Assembly (NCBI RefSeq): GCF_017876155.1
Contig: NZ_JAGINP010000010.1
Location: 62,001 to 126,000 of the forward strand
Source of the DNA: Azospirillum rugosum
GTDB taxonomy: Bacteria > Pseudomonadota > Alphaproteobacteria > Azospirillales > Azospirillaceae
DNA: 64,000 nucleotides
Direction: 5' to 3'
The position numbers were made by a program, and so were the translations under genes. Position 1 is the first letter of the stretch. Each line of letters starts with the position of its first letter. Under the pieces are notes generated by a model that saw only the letters and a list, made by a program, of their open reading frames with translations, ran no database searches and was not told where the DNA came from. Of the stretch, positions 1 to 8,027 are shown piece after piece.

Positions 1-332
1 GTCCTTCCCGGCAGCGGGTACTTGGCGAGCGCCACGGCGGCCATGGTGCTGAGCACCAGCACCGCAATCACCGTCACACCGGTGATCACGACGCTGTTCA
101 GGAAGAACACGCCCATCGGCGACGTCGCGAAGACCTCTCGATAATTCTCAAACAGCGCGAAATGGGACGGCAGGCGCCAGTAGTTCCCGGCAAGGAGATC
201 AGCCTGGGGCCGGATCGCCGTCATCATGATGGCGATCAGCGGCGTCATCCACAGCAGCATCGCCGCGTAGAGCGACACGCGATAGCCGATGCGCACCGCG
301 CGCGGCCGCTCCTGAATGGGGGCGGGGTACAT
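1..332 (-). CDS. Carbohydrate ABC transporter permease, MalG-type (partial)
   Basis: About 110 N-terminal residues are visible; the C-terminus lies beyond the left edge. The start ATG at 332 lies 1 nt beyond the stop of the preceding permease, so the two are cotranscribed. The protein has a short cytoplasmic N-terminus, a first membrane segment around residues 15-36 and a second around 80-100, with the intervening periplasmic stretch usual for the second permease of a sugar importer. It should form the heterodimeric channel with the MalF-like permease at 334-1290. The EAA loop that docks the ATPase is not in the window. The family call rests on partial sequence plus context; the substrate is unknown. 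Confidence 0.85.
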   Translation of the reverse strand, partial: MYPAPIQERPRAVRIGYRVSLYAAMLLWMTPLIAIMMTAIRPQADLLAGNYWRLPSHFALFENYREVFATSPMGVFFLNSVVITGVTVIAVLVLSTMAAVALAKYPLPGR

Positions 333-333
333 G

Positions 334-1290
334 TCAGCCTCCCCTGGCTTCACGGCGGAGCGTGTGCCACAGGAACCACGCGATGTAGACACTCATGATC
401 GCGAACAGCACGGTGGCGATGGCGGCGCCATAGCCTGCCCGGTAGCTGAAGATGGTCGCGTCATACATTTGATAGGCCAGCACAGTGGAACTCCCATAGG
501 GGCCGCCCTGGGTCATCACCGCGATCATGTCGAAATTGCGCAGCGACATGATCACCGTGATGATCGAGGCGACGAAGGAGACGGAGCGGAGCTGCGGCAG
601 GACGATGTGGCGGAGGAGGCTCCAGCCGGCGGCGCCATCCATCCGGCCGGCGGCGATCAATTCCTGGTCGAGTTGGGACAGGCCGGCGAGGAACAGGACA
701 AGGCAGAAGGCGATCTGCGACCAGAGCGCCGCCGCGATGATGCCGAACGTGACGAAATGCTCGTCGGACAAAATCGCCAGCGGCTCCAACCCCAACCAGT
801 TGAACAGGATGGCGAGCAGCCCGAAGGTGGGATCGTAGAACCAGGTGAACACGACACCGATGATCACGTGCGCCAGCACCAGCGGGATGAAGAAGATCGA
901 CTTCACCAGCCGCATTTCCGGCAGGGCCTGGTTCAGGAACAACGCGAGCGCCAGCCCGAACACCGGGGCCAGCAGAAACAGGACCAGCCAGATCACGTTG
1001 TTCTTCAGCGACGTGTAGAACTGCGGGTCGCTGAACAGCTCGGCATAGTTGGAAAGGCCGACCCAGGTCGCCGGACCGGTGCCATCCCAGTCATAGAAGC
1101 TGATCCAGATGCTCTGAACAATAGGTGTGATGATGAGGAGGCCGAAAAGGCCGACCGGCAAAACCAGCAGCAGCAGCGGCGTCAGCCACGCCTGGTTGTT
1201 CTGCCACACGCGCAATCCGCCCAGCCTGCGCGCTGGCGGAGGGGCGGCGGACAGCCGCCCCTCCCAGCCCTCGGTGCGCGGCGCGTTCAT
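334..1290 (-). CDS. Carbohydrate ABC transporter permease, MalF-type
   Basis: A 318-residue inner-membrane protein with about six hydrophobic segments, the usual size for the first permease of a CUT1-type sugar importer. An EAA-like loop for coupling to the ATPase is seen at about residues 205-230 (AAGRMDGAAGWSLLRHIVLP). Its ATG overlaps the stop of the binding-protein gene (ATGA), so translation is probably coupled. Gene order (ATPase, binding protein, permease, permease) is normal for the family. The transported sugar or polyol cannot be told from sequence; the neighbouring TetR, CoA-transferase and AroE/DUF993 genes suggest the substrate feeds a CoA-linked catabolic route. Confidence 0.9.
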   Translation of the reverse strand: MNAPRTEGWEGRLSAAPPPARRLGGLRVWQNNQAWLTPLLLLVLPVGLFGLLIITPIVQSIWISFYDWDGTGPATWVGLSNYAELFSDPQFYTSLKNNVIWLVLFLLAPVFGLALALFLNQALPEMRLVKSIFFIPLVLAHVIIGVVFTWFYDPTFGLLAILFNWLGLEPLAILSDEHFVTFGIIAAALWSQIAFCLVLFLAGLSQLDQELIAAGRMDGAAGWSLLRHIVLPQLRSVSFVASIITVIMSLRNFDMIAVMTQGGPYGSSTVLAYQMYDATIFSYRAGYGAAIATVLFAIMSVYIAWFLWHTLRREARGG

Positions 1291-2577
1291 TTGAAAATCC
1301 GCTGGCGAGCGGCCTCGAGCCGGTCAAGAACGGCGTCGGAACGCTTGGGATTGGCCAGGAACTCCTGGAAGCCCTTCATGCCGACCTGCGCCATTTCCGG
1401 GTCGGTGTCCCGGTCATAGAATTGCGCCGATCCCTGCGCGTTCTTCGCCAGAGCCATTTGCGATTGGGCGAAGGCGTCGCCGCTGACGTCCACGTCGGTC
1501 CGCGCCGGCAGCACCGCCCCGCCCAAGGCAAAGGCCTTGAGGTTGTCGGGCTGCGCGAGGAAGGCCAGGAAGCTGCGGGCGAGCGGCTTGTTCTTCGCCC
1601 CGCTCGGGATGGTCACCCCATTGACCGAGATCTCCTCGGCCTTGGGTACCGACGGGTCGATCACCGGGAACGGAAAGAAGCCGATGTTGCCGTGGACCTC
1701 GGCCGGAAGCGATGTGAGGACATACGGCCCGAGCAGATACATGGCGGCCTTGCCCTGGGCGAGGAACGGAATGGCCTCCTGCCAGCCGTAGGACGACGCG
1801 TTGTCGAGGAAATAGCCCTTGCCGATCGGCTCACCCCATTTCGCGAAAACCGCCTTCACGCGCGGATCCGTGTAGGAGGCCTTGCCGTCCATCAGCTGCA
1901 TGTGGAAATCAAGGCCATTCATGCGCATGTCGAGATAATCGAACCACAGCGCGTTGGCCCAGAGGTCGCGGGTTCCGATGGTGAAGGGAGTGACGCCGGC
2001 CGCCTTGATCTTAGCCGCGGCGGCCATCAGCTCGTCCCAAGTCGCCGGCGGTGCGACCCCGACTTTTTCGAACACCTGCTTGTTGTAGAAGAACCCCCAT
2101 GTCGTGAAGTTCGTCGGCATCATGTACTGCTTGTCGCCTTCGGAGACGGCCGGCAGCCAGGGTTTCATCACGTCCGTCAGATTGTTCTCGGCAAAGAAGC
2201 CGCTCATGTCGTCGAACAGGCCGCGCTTGGTGAAGGTCTTCATGCGCGCGCCGGTGAACCAGAAGGCGACGTCGGGCGGGTTGGTGACGAGGAAATTGCG
2301 GATCGAGGTCTTGTAGGACTCCACGTCGCTGTAGTTGATCGTGACCTTGACCCCTGGATTCTTGGCCTCGAAATCCGCGGCGATTGTTCATCGCCGCCTT
2401 CTGGCCGGCGCCGCTGCGGTCGGAATTGATGACGAGCGCCTGCTCATCGGCAGCGTGGACCCCGGTGGGCAGCGTGACAGCCGCAGCCATGCCCAACAAG
2501 GCGACGGCAGCTCCAAGGGCGCGTCGGCTGATGCGCCGGCGTGAATTGGACTTGGTGGTGGCCGAACGGTCGATCAT
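1287..2577 (-). pseudogene. Sugar ABC transporter substrate-binding protein, frameshifted
   Basis: Two overlapping reading frames together make one solute-binding protein. The first (start ATG at 2577) encodes a signal peptide with a twin-arginine-like region (RRISRRALGAAVALLG) and cleavage near HAADEQ, then leaves frame after KAAMN. The second, running to 1287, continues as IAADFEAKNPGVKVTINYSD and covers the rest of a CUT1-type binding protein of about 430 residues. Removing one T from the pair at 2384-2385 (an A on the coding strand) restores a single frame. Either the gene is broken in this strain or there is a sequencing error. The longest intact segment (1287-2324) lacks a signal peptide and would not reach the periplasm. 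Confidence 0.85.
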
Positions 2578-2637
2578 GCGTTTCTCCCCGTACCTTCTTG
2601 TGGTTGAATGGATGGTGGCGCGGGTGCGCCACGGCGT

Positions 2638-3690
2638 TCAGGCCAGCCGTCGGCCCGTCGCCGCGTCGAACAGGTGGACGCGGGCGGCATCGGGAAGGAT
2701 GCGAATGGTCTCCCCCGGCTTCGGCAGCACGCGGTCGCGGAACACGCAGACGATTTCCTGCGAACCGCTGCGAACCACGATCTGGGTTTCGGAACCCGTG
2801 GGCTCCACCACCACGACCTCGACGGGGACGCCGGCGTCGGTCAGGCTGAAATGCTCAGGCCGGATGCCATAGACCACCGCGCGTTCGCTCGCCGGAGCTG
2901 CATCGCCGAGCGGCAGCCGGAGCCCGTCCTGGGTGATGAAGGTGCCGCCCTCAATCCGCCCGTTCAGGAAGTTCATGGCCGGTGATCCGATGAAACCGGC
3001 GACGAACACGTTGTCCGGCCGATCGTAGAGATCGAGCGGCGCGCCGATCTGTTCGATGGCGCCATCACGCATCACCACGATCTTGCTGGCCATGGTCATG
3101 GCTTCAATCTGGTCGTGCGTCACGTAGATCGTCGTGGTCTTCAGGCGCTGATGCAGTTCCTTGATTTCGGCGCGCATGGCGACGCGCAACTTGGCATCGA
3201 GATTCGACAGGGGCTCGTCGAAGAGAAAGACCTGCGGATCGCGCACGATGGCGCGGCCCATGGCCACGCGCTGGCGCTGACCGCCGGAGAGTTGGCGCGG
3301 GTAGCGGTCGAGCAGGGCGCCGAGGCCGAGGATCCGGGCGGCGTGGTCGACGCGCTGGGTGATCGCCTCTTTCGGCGCCTTCCGCAGGTTGAGGGAGAAC
3401 GCCATGTTCTCCGCCACCGTCATGTGCGGGTAGAGAGCGTAGCTTTGGAACACCATGGCGATGTCGCGTTCCTTTGGCGGAACGTTGTTCACCACGCGCG
3501 GCCCGATGCTGATTTCGCCGGCAGATACGGTTTCAAGGCCGGCGATCATGCGCAGGAGCGTGGATTTTCCGCAGCCGGACGGACCGACGAGAATGACGAA
3601 CTCTCCGTCCTCGATGTCCACCGAGACGCCGCGGAGAATGTGCGTCGCGCCGAAGCTTTTGTGCACGTTGGCGATGTTCACGGAAGTCAT
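2638..3690 (-). CDS. Sugar ABC transporter ATP-binding protein, UgpC/MalK-like
   Basis: A 350-residue ATPase that energises the importer encoded downstream. Visible motifs are Walker A GPSGCGKST (about residue 37), the signature LSGGQRQRVAMGRAIV, Walker B VFLFDEPLSNLD and the H-loop region YVTHDQ. A C-terminal TOBE/regulatory domain is present, as in MalK and UgpC. I chose the start at 3690 (MTSVNIANVHKSFG), where the family's N-terminus normally begins; an in-frame extension to 3846 would run through the promoter and operator region. It is the first gene of the minus-strand importer operon, divergent from the MaoC hydratase gene. Confidence 0.93.
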   Translation of the reverse strand: MTSVNIANVHKSFGATHILRGVSVDIEDGEFVILVGPSGCGKSTLLRMIAGLETVSAGEISIGPRVVNNVPPKERDIAMVFQSYALYPHMTVAENMAFSLNLRKAPKEAITQRVDHAARILGLGALLDRYPRQLSGGQRQRVAMGRAIVRDPQVFLFDEPLSNLDAKLRVAMRAEIKELHQRLKTTTIYVTHDQIEAMTMASKIVVMRDGAIEQIGAPLDLYDRPDNVFVAGFIGSPAMNFLNGRIEGGTFITQDGLRLPLGDAAPASERAVVYGIRPEHFSLTDAGVPVEVVVVEPTGSETQIVVRSGSQEIVCVFRDRVLPKPGETIRILPDAARVHLFDAATGRRLA

Positions 3691-3824
3691 GTGCGCCTTG
3701 CTCGTAACTGCGTGAGATGGGCGAGCCGGCTCCGAGAACCGGCCCAACCTCTCGCAGGCGCGCCCCTCGGTCGTATCGCTTGGGCGAGGCCTTTGTGGCA
3801 GCGCCGGATTGTTTTGAAAACTAA

Positions 3825-3848
3825 CATTGACGGGCCGGGCCGTCAATG
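3825..3848. promoter_or_regulatory. 24-bp palindrome in the divergent promoter region
   Basis: CATTGACGG and CCGTCAATG face each other across six bases (GCCGGG). The site lies 7 bp from the TetR-type operator at 3855-3872, between the importer and hydratase genes. A single CATTGACG half is also seen at 5430-5437, just after the second TetR-type operator. It may be an operator for a second regulator or a hairpin in the importer leader; the sequence does not decide. Confidence 0.4.
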
Positions 3849-3854
3849 CGATAG

Positions 3855-3872
3855 TTACTTATCAATAAGTAA
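3855..3872. promoter_or_regulatory. Likely TetR operator, copy 1
   Basis: Inverted repeat TTACTTAT-CA-ATAAGTAA, 8-bp arms with a 2-bp spacer, 32 bp before the MaoC start and about 165 bp before the ATPase start. It matches the site at 5404-5421 at 16 of 18 positions. The TetR gene at 4472 lies between the two copies, so it is the natural candidate to bind both. Confidence 0.7.
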
Positions 3873-3904
3873 GTTTTCCGACGCTGAACGAACAGGATGG
3901 CCGA

Positions 3905-4414
3905 ATGACCGAAGGATTGATGCCGGCACAGGGCATTGCGGCTGGACGCAAGCTTGCGGCGGGTGAGTATGGGTTCGACGATGTCGATGCACAGGACTCG
4001 TACGAGACCGCGGGCGTCACCGTGACCGAAGCGCACGTCGTTGGTTTCGCAGGGCTTTCGGGCGATCTCTTCGACGTGCACATGGATGACCAATTCGCCC
4101 GGGAGGCCGGCTTCCCCGGCCGCATCGCGCATGGCCTGCTGGGGCTTGCCCTGGCCGACGGCCTCAAGACCCGCTGCAAGGTCCATCTCAAGGGGATCGC
4201 GACGCTGAGCTGGAACTGGTCTTTCCGTGCGCCGCTGATGATCGGCGACCGGATCCATGTGCGGATTACGATCAAGGCGAAGCGCGCCACCAAGCGGTCC
4301 GACCGCGGCATCGTCACGCTCGGCATGGAAGTGATCAACCAGGACGGTGTCGTTGTCCAGGATGGCGAATCGCTTCTCTTGATGCGGGCGGGAACGCCCG
4401 AAGTCACGGCTTGA
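3905..4414 (+). CDS. MaoC family (R)-specific enoyl hydratase/dehydratase
   Basis: A 169-residue single-hotdog protein. The MaoC/R-hydratase signature is visible as SGDLFDVHMDD followed by FPGRIAHGLLG, giving the Asp and His pair used to hydrate trans-2-enoyl thioesters. Family members act on acyl-CoA substrates in the cytoplasm. The gene is divergent from the sugar-type importer, sits 57 bp upstream of the TetR gene, and has the likely TetR operator in its promoter. With the CoA-transferase further downstream it suggests a catabolic route with acyl-CoA intermediates. The exact substrate is unknown. Confidence 0.88.
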   Translation: MTEGLMPAQGIAAGRKLAAGEYGFDDVDAQDSYETAGVTVTEAHVVGFAGLSGDLFDVHMDDQFAREAGFPGRIAHGLLGLALADGLKTRCKVHLKGIATLSWNWSFRAPLMIGDRIHVRITIKAKRATKRSDRGIVTLGMEVINQDGVVVQDGESLLLMRAGTPEVTA

Positions 4415-4471
4415 CCCGCAGCGCAACTTCGTTCATGCGAAGAACTGGAAACGCCTGGACTGGATAGACGA

Positions 4472-5275
4472 ATGCCGCGAAAGCAGACCTCAGACACGTT
4501 ATCGGCCGGGCGCTCCAGCATGCCGGACAGCATCAAGGCCATCGCGACCGAGTTGCTGATCGCCCACGGCTATCACGGGATGAACTTCCGGAGCATAGCG
4601 GAGCAGCTCGACATCACGACGACCAACATTCATTATCATTTTGGCAACAAACAGCGGCTCGTCGACGAAGTCGTCCAGGATTACGTGACGGATGCCACCG
4701 CCCGCCACCGGGCGATTTGGCTCGATGAGAAAACAACCCTGGCAGACAAGCTGCGCCGGGTGGTCGATTACAACTATGAACGCTACAAGCGGTTCAATCG
4801 CGGAAAGCACACGGGTCAGCCCTGGAGCTTGATCGGGCGGCTTCGGTTGGAAAGCAATGTTTTGAGCGACGTGGCCCGCGCCAGCCTCGCCTCTTTCACC
4901 ATCTCCGTCCACGATGCCATCAGGCTCGCGGTCGAAATGGCCTGGCAGAAGGGCGAGCTGCGCCCCGACACGCCACGGGAGGATCTGGCCTTCCTGATCA
5001 TCAACATCGTGAACAGCTCCTCGGTGTTCACGCAGGACGCCGGCAGCTTCGAGCGGCTGGAGTTGTTTTTCGAGGCCTTCGTCCGCGTCATGCTCTCTGC
5101 GTATGCGGCCGACCCCAGGCCTGCCGACCCGATTGCGGTCGGCGCGAAGCCAGCCAAGCTCGACGCCCTCAACGGCGCGGCGGACGCGCCCGTGGCGATG
5201 GCCGGAAGCGGAGAGCCCGCTTCCGAACCGGTCCCGACGCGGACCAGCCGGACGCGGCGGGCCAAAAAGGCCTGA
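4472..5275 (+). CDS. TetR/AcrR family transcriptional regulator
   Basis: A 267-residue regulator. The N-terminal helix-turn-helix domain is at about residues 20-70 (ATELLIAHGYHGMNFRSIAE, then ITTTNIHYHFGNKQRLVDEV), with the typical YHFGNK end of the recognition helix. The helical C-terminal ligand domain is followed by a low-complexity, basic tail of about 50 residues ending in RTRRAKKA, longer than usual for the family. It follows the MaoC gene in the same direction. Palindromes of matching sequence at 3855 and 5404 suggest that it controls the importer, the hydratase and itself, and the CoA-transferase operon. Its ligand may be an acyl-CoA, which is an inference. Confidence 0.9.
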   Translation: MPRKQTSDTLSAGRSSMPDSIKAIATELLIAHGYHGMNFRSIAEQLDITTTNIHYHFGNKQRLVDEVVQDYVTDATARHRAIWLDEKTTLADKLRRVVDYNYERYKRFNRGKHTGQPWSLIGRLRLESNVLSDVARASLASFTISVHDAIRLAVEMAWQKGELRPDTPREDLAFLIINIVNSSSVFTQDAGSFERLELFFEAFVRVMLSAYAADPRPADPIAVGAKPAKLDALNGAADAPVAMAGSGEPASEPVPTRTSRTRRAKKA

Positions 5276-5403
5276 GTTGGCTGCGCCGCCGCACCGGCGG
5301 CGGTTGCACGCCATGTCGCTCCAGCGCACGGGCGACACCCGATGAAAATCATGCTCTGAAATTGTCCGGTACGCTGATGAAGCTGTTGCGCCACCCCGGA
5401 ATT

Positions 5404-5421
5404 TGACTTATCAGTAAGTAA
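5404..5421. promoter_or_regulatory. Likely TetR operator, copy 2
   Basis: TGACTTAT-CA-GTAAGTAA, matching the copy at 3855-3872 at 16 of 18 positions. It lies 43 bp before the CoA-transferase start, where a bound repressor would block the promoter. Confidence 0.7.
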
Positions 5422-5464
5422 GTTTGTGCCATTGACGCACCGAAAATCATGAAAAGGAAGGACC

Positions 5465-7051
5465 ATGCGGGTCATTACAGCTGACGCTGCGGCGGCGCTC
5501 GTGCGCGATGGCGACACCGTTCTCATTGCTGGCTCCGGCGCTGGTCATGGAGTGCCGGAGTCCTTGATCGAAGCCGTGGAGCGCCGCTTCCTGTCCTCCG
5601 GACTGCCGAAGTCGATCACTTCCATCCATCCGGTCGGCATCGGGAACCGCGGCGAGCGGGGGGCATCCCGCTTCGCGCACGCAGGTCTTCTGAAGCGGAT
5701 TGTCTGCGGCACCATCGTGGACGCGCCGCCGGTCGCCGCGATGGCGAGCCGCAATGAAATTGAAGCCTACACCCTGCCGCAAGGCGCCCTGTCCCAGCTT
5801 CTGCGCGAGATCGCGGCCGGCCGGCCCGGCCTGCTCACCCATGTCGGACTTCACACCTTCGTTGACCCCCGCATTTCGGGCGGCCGGCAGAGCGCCCGCT
5901 CGACGGAGGATCTCGTGGAGCTGGTCGAGCTGAAGGGGCGGGAGTGGCTGTTCTACAAGCCCTTCGGGATCGACGTGGCCTTCCTGCGCGGAACCACGGC
6001 GGACGAGGATGGCAATATCTCCATGGAGCATGAGGCGATCTTCGGCGACGCGCTGTCGATGGCCCAGGCGACGAAACGCAGCGGCGGCCTGGTCATCGTC
6101 CAGGTGAAGCGCCTCGCCCGCCGCGGCACGCTGCCGGGCAAGACCGTGAAGGTTCCGGGAATGCTGGTCGACGCGGTGGTGGTCGCGCCGGACCAGGCTC
6201 AGACCTACCAGACCGCCCACGACCCGGCCTTCGCCGGCGAGCTGCGCATCCCGCTCGACGCCTTTCCCAAGCTGCCGCTGGACGAGCGCAAGATCGTCGC
6301 CCGGCGCTGCGCCATGGAGCTGGAGGCGGGCGCCGTCTGCAACGTCGGGTCCGGGATCTGCACCGGCATTGGCCTGGTCGGCGCCGAGGAGGGCGTCCTC
6401 GATCACATCGTCCTGACCAACGAACAGGGCCTGATCGGCGGCGCCCCGGCCAGCGGTCTCGACGCCGGCGCTTCCCGCAACTACGCCGCCATGATCGATC
6501 AGCCCTACCAGTTCGACTTCTACGACGGCGGCGGTCTGGACATCGCGTTTCTGTCGGCGGTCGAGGTGGACGCCCAGGGCAGCGTGAACATCAGCCGCTT
6601 CGCCAACCGGGTGGTCGGAATCGGCGGCTTCGTCAACATCAGCCAGAACGCCAGGAAGATGGTGTTCGGCGGCACCTTCACCGCCGGCGGCCTCAAAATC
6701 GAGGCCGGGAACGGAACGCTGGCCATCCGCGAAGAGGGGCGGCACCACAAGTTCGTCAAGACGCTCGAGCAGATCTCCTACAGTGGCCCCTACGCGCGGG
6801 CGCGCGGGCAGGTGACCCTGTTCGTGACGGAGCGCGCGGTGTTTCAGACGACCGAACGCGGGCTGGAGCTGATCGAAATTGCGCCGGGCATCGACCTGGA
6901 GCGGGACGTTCTGGGCCAGATGGATTTCCGGCCGGCCATTTCGGATTCCCTGCGCGTCATGGACAGCCGTCTGTTCCGGCCGGAGCCCATGGGGCTTGCG
7001 GAAGGCTTTGCCGGGAAGAGTCGGCCGGTCCATCCGCGTCTCGCGTCCTGA
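5465..7051 (+). CDS. Acyl-CoA:acetate/3-oxoacid CoA-transferase (fused alpha-beta)
   Basis: A 528-residue cytoplasmic enzyme with both halves of a family I CoA-transferase in one chain, as in YdiF/propionate CoA-transferase. The N-terminal half carries the CoA-binding region (ADAAAALVRDGDTVLIAGSG). The second half has the family glycine-rich loop NVGSGICTGIG, and NEQGLIGGAPASG contains the Glu expected to form the glutamyl-CoA intermediate. A strong ribosome site (AAGGAAGG) sits 3 nt before the ATG. It is the first gene of a three-gene unit with the AroE-like and DUF993 genes, with the TetR-type operator in its promoter. It probably activates a carboxylic acid as its CoA ester; the acid is unknown. 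Confidence 0.92.
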   Translation: MRVITADAAAALVRDGDTVLIAGSGAGHGVPESLIEAVERRFLSSGLPKSITSIHPVGIGNRGERGASRFAHAGLLKRIVCGTIVDAPPVAAMASRNEIEAYTLPQGALSQLLREIAAGRPGLLTHVGLHTFVDPRISGGRQSARSTEDLVELVELKGREWLFYKPFGIDVAFLRGTTADEDGNISMEHEAIFGDALSMAQATKRSGGLVIVQVKRLARRGTLPGKTVKVPGMLVDAVVVAPDQAQTYQTAHDPAFAGELRIPLDAFPKLPLDERKIVARRCAMELEAGAVCNVGSGICTGIGLVGAEEGVLDHIVLTNEQGLIGGAPASGLDAGASRNYAAMIDQPYQFDFYDGGGLDIAFLSAVEVDAQGSVNISRFANRVVGIGGFVNISQNARKMVFGGTFTAGGLKIEAGNGTLAIREEGRHHKFVKTLEQISYSGPYARARGQVTLFVTERAVFQTTERGLELIEIAPGIDLERDVLGQMDFRPAISDSLRVMDSRLFRPEPMGLAEGFAGKSRPVHPRLAS

Positions 7052-7083
7052 CCGACGCCGGCGAGCGGGGAGGGGAAAGCATC

Positions 7084-7893
7084 ATGGGCCATCAAGCCAC
7101 CATCACGGGCACGACCCGCCTTTTCGTCATCATTGGCGACCCGATTGAGCAGGTGCGCTCGCCGCAGGTCTTCAACCCGTTGCTGACCGGCGCCGGCCGG
7201 GACGCCGTGCTGGTGCCGGTCCATGTGCGCCCCGGCGGTCTCGCCGCGGTCATCCAGGGGTTCCGTGCGATGGACAACCTCGACGGCATTGTCGTCACCG
7301 TGCCCCACAAGATGGCCGTTGCCCACCTGATCGACGACATCGGACCGACCGGCCGGCTGGTCGGCGGGGTCAACGCGGTGAGGCGCGAGCCTGACGGGCG
7401 GCTGGTCGGCGATATGTTCGACGGGCAGGGCTTCCTGATCGGGCTGCGCCGTGCCGGGCACGACCCAAAAGGACGGCGCGCGTTGCTGGTCGGCGCTGGC
7501 GGGGCCGGCAGTGCGGTCGGCTTCGCTCTGGCCGGGGCCGGGGTGGAGCGCCTCACCATCGTCGATGTCGATGCGGCCAAGGCGGATGGATTGGCATCGG
7601 CCGTCGCCGCGGCCCATCCGCAGGTTCGCGTCGACCGCGGGCCTGCGGTGCCGGATGGCCACGATCTGGTGATCAACGCCACGCCGCTGGGCATGCGGCC
7701 CGACGATCCGCTGCCCCTGGATCCCGCGCGACTCACACCGGGAATCCTCGTGGCCGACATCATCATGAAGCCGGCGGTCACGCCGCTTCTGCACGCAGCG
7801 GCCGCGCAAGGCTGCATCGTTCACCCCGGTAAGGCCATGCTGGACAGCCAAGTGGAAGCCATCGCCGGCTTTTTCGGCATCCCCATGCCTTAG
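7084..7893 (+). CDS. Shikimate dehydrogenase family oxidoreductase (AroE-like)
   Basis: A 269-residue NAD(P)-dependent dehydrogenase. The N-terminal substrate domain has SPQVFNPLL, the catalytic-Lys segment VTVPHKMA and the Asp-containing GDMFDGQGF. The Rossmann domain has LVGAGGAGSAV at about residue 138. Length and motifs fit the shikimate/quinate dehydrogenase family. Its place in a catabolic operon next to a CoA-transferase and an aldolase-like gene, rather than with aromatic biosynthesis genes, suggests a paralogue acting on a cyclitol or hydroxy acid. It lies 32 bp downstream of the CoA-transferase with a purine-rich ribosome site. Confidence 0.87.
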   Translation: MGHQATITGTTRLFVIIGDPIEQVRSPQVFNPLLTGAGRDAVLVPVHVRPGGLAAVIQGFRAMDNLDGIVVTVPHKMAVAHLIDDIGPTGRLVGGVNAVRREPDGRLVGDMFDGQGFLIGLRRAGHDPKGRRALLVGAGGAGSAVGFALAGAGVERLTIVDVDAAKADGLASAVAAAHPQVRVDRGPAVPDGHDLVINATPLGMRPDDPLPLDPARLTPGILVADIIMKPAVTPLLHAAAAQGCIVHPGKAMLDSQVEAIAGFFGIPMP

Positions 7894-8027
7894 CCGCCGC
7901 CCGCTCCCAGCGTCATCGTCCGACACCGAGCCGCGTCGGGCGCACGAAAGTCGGCGGGTGTATTCGCGTCGACGCCTTGTGCCCCGCATTCAGTGTCGTT
8001 CAGCCCACACGAATTCTGGAGACATCC

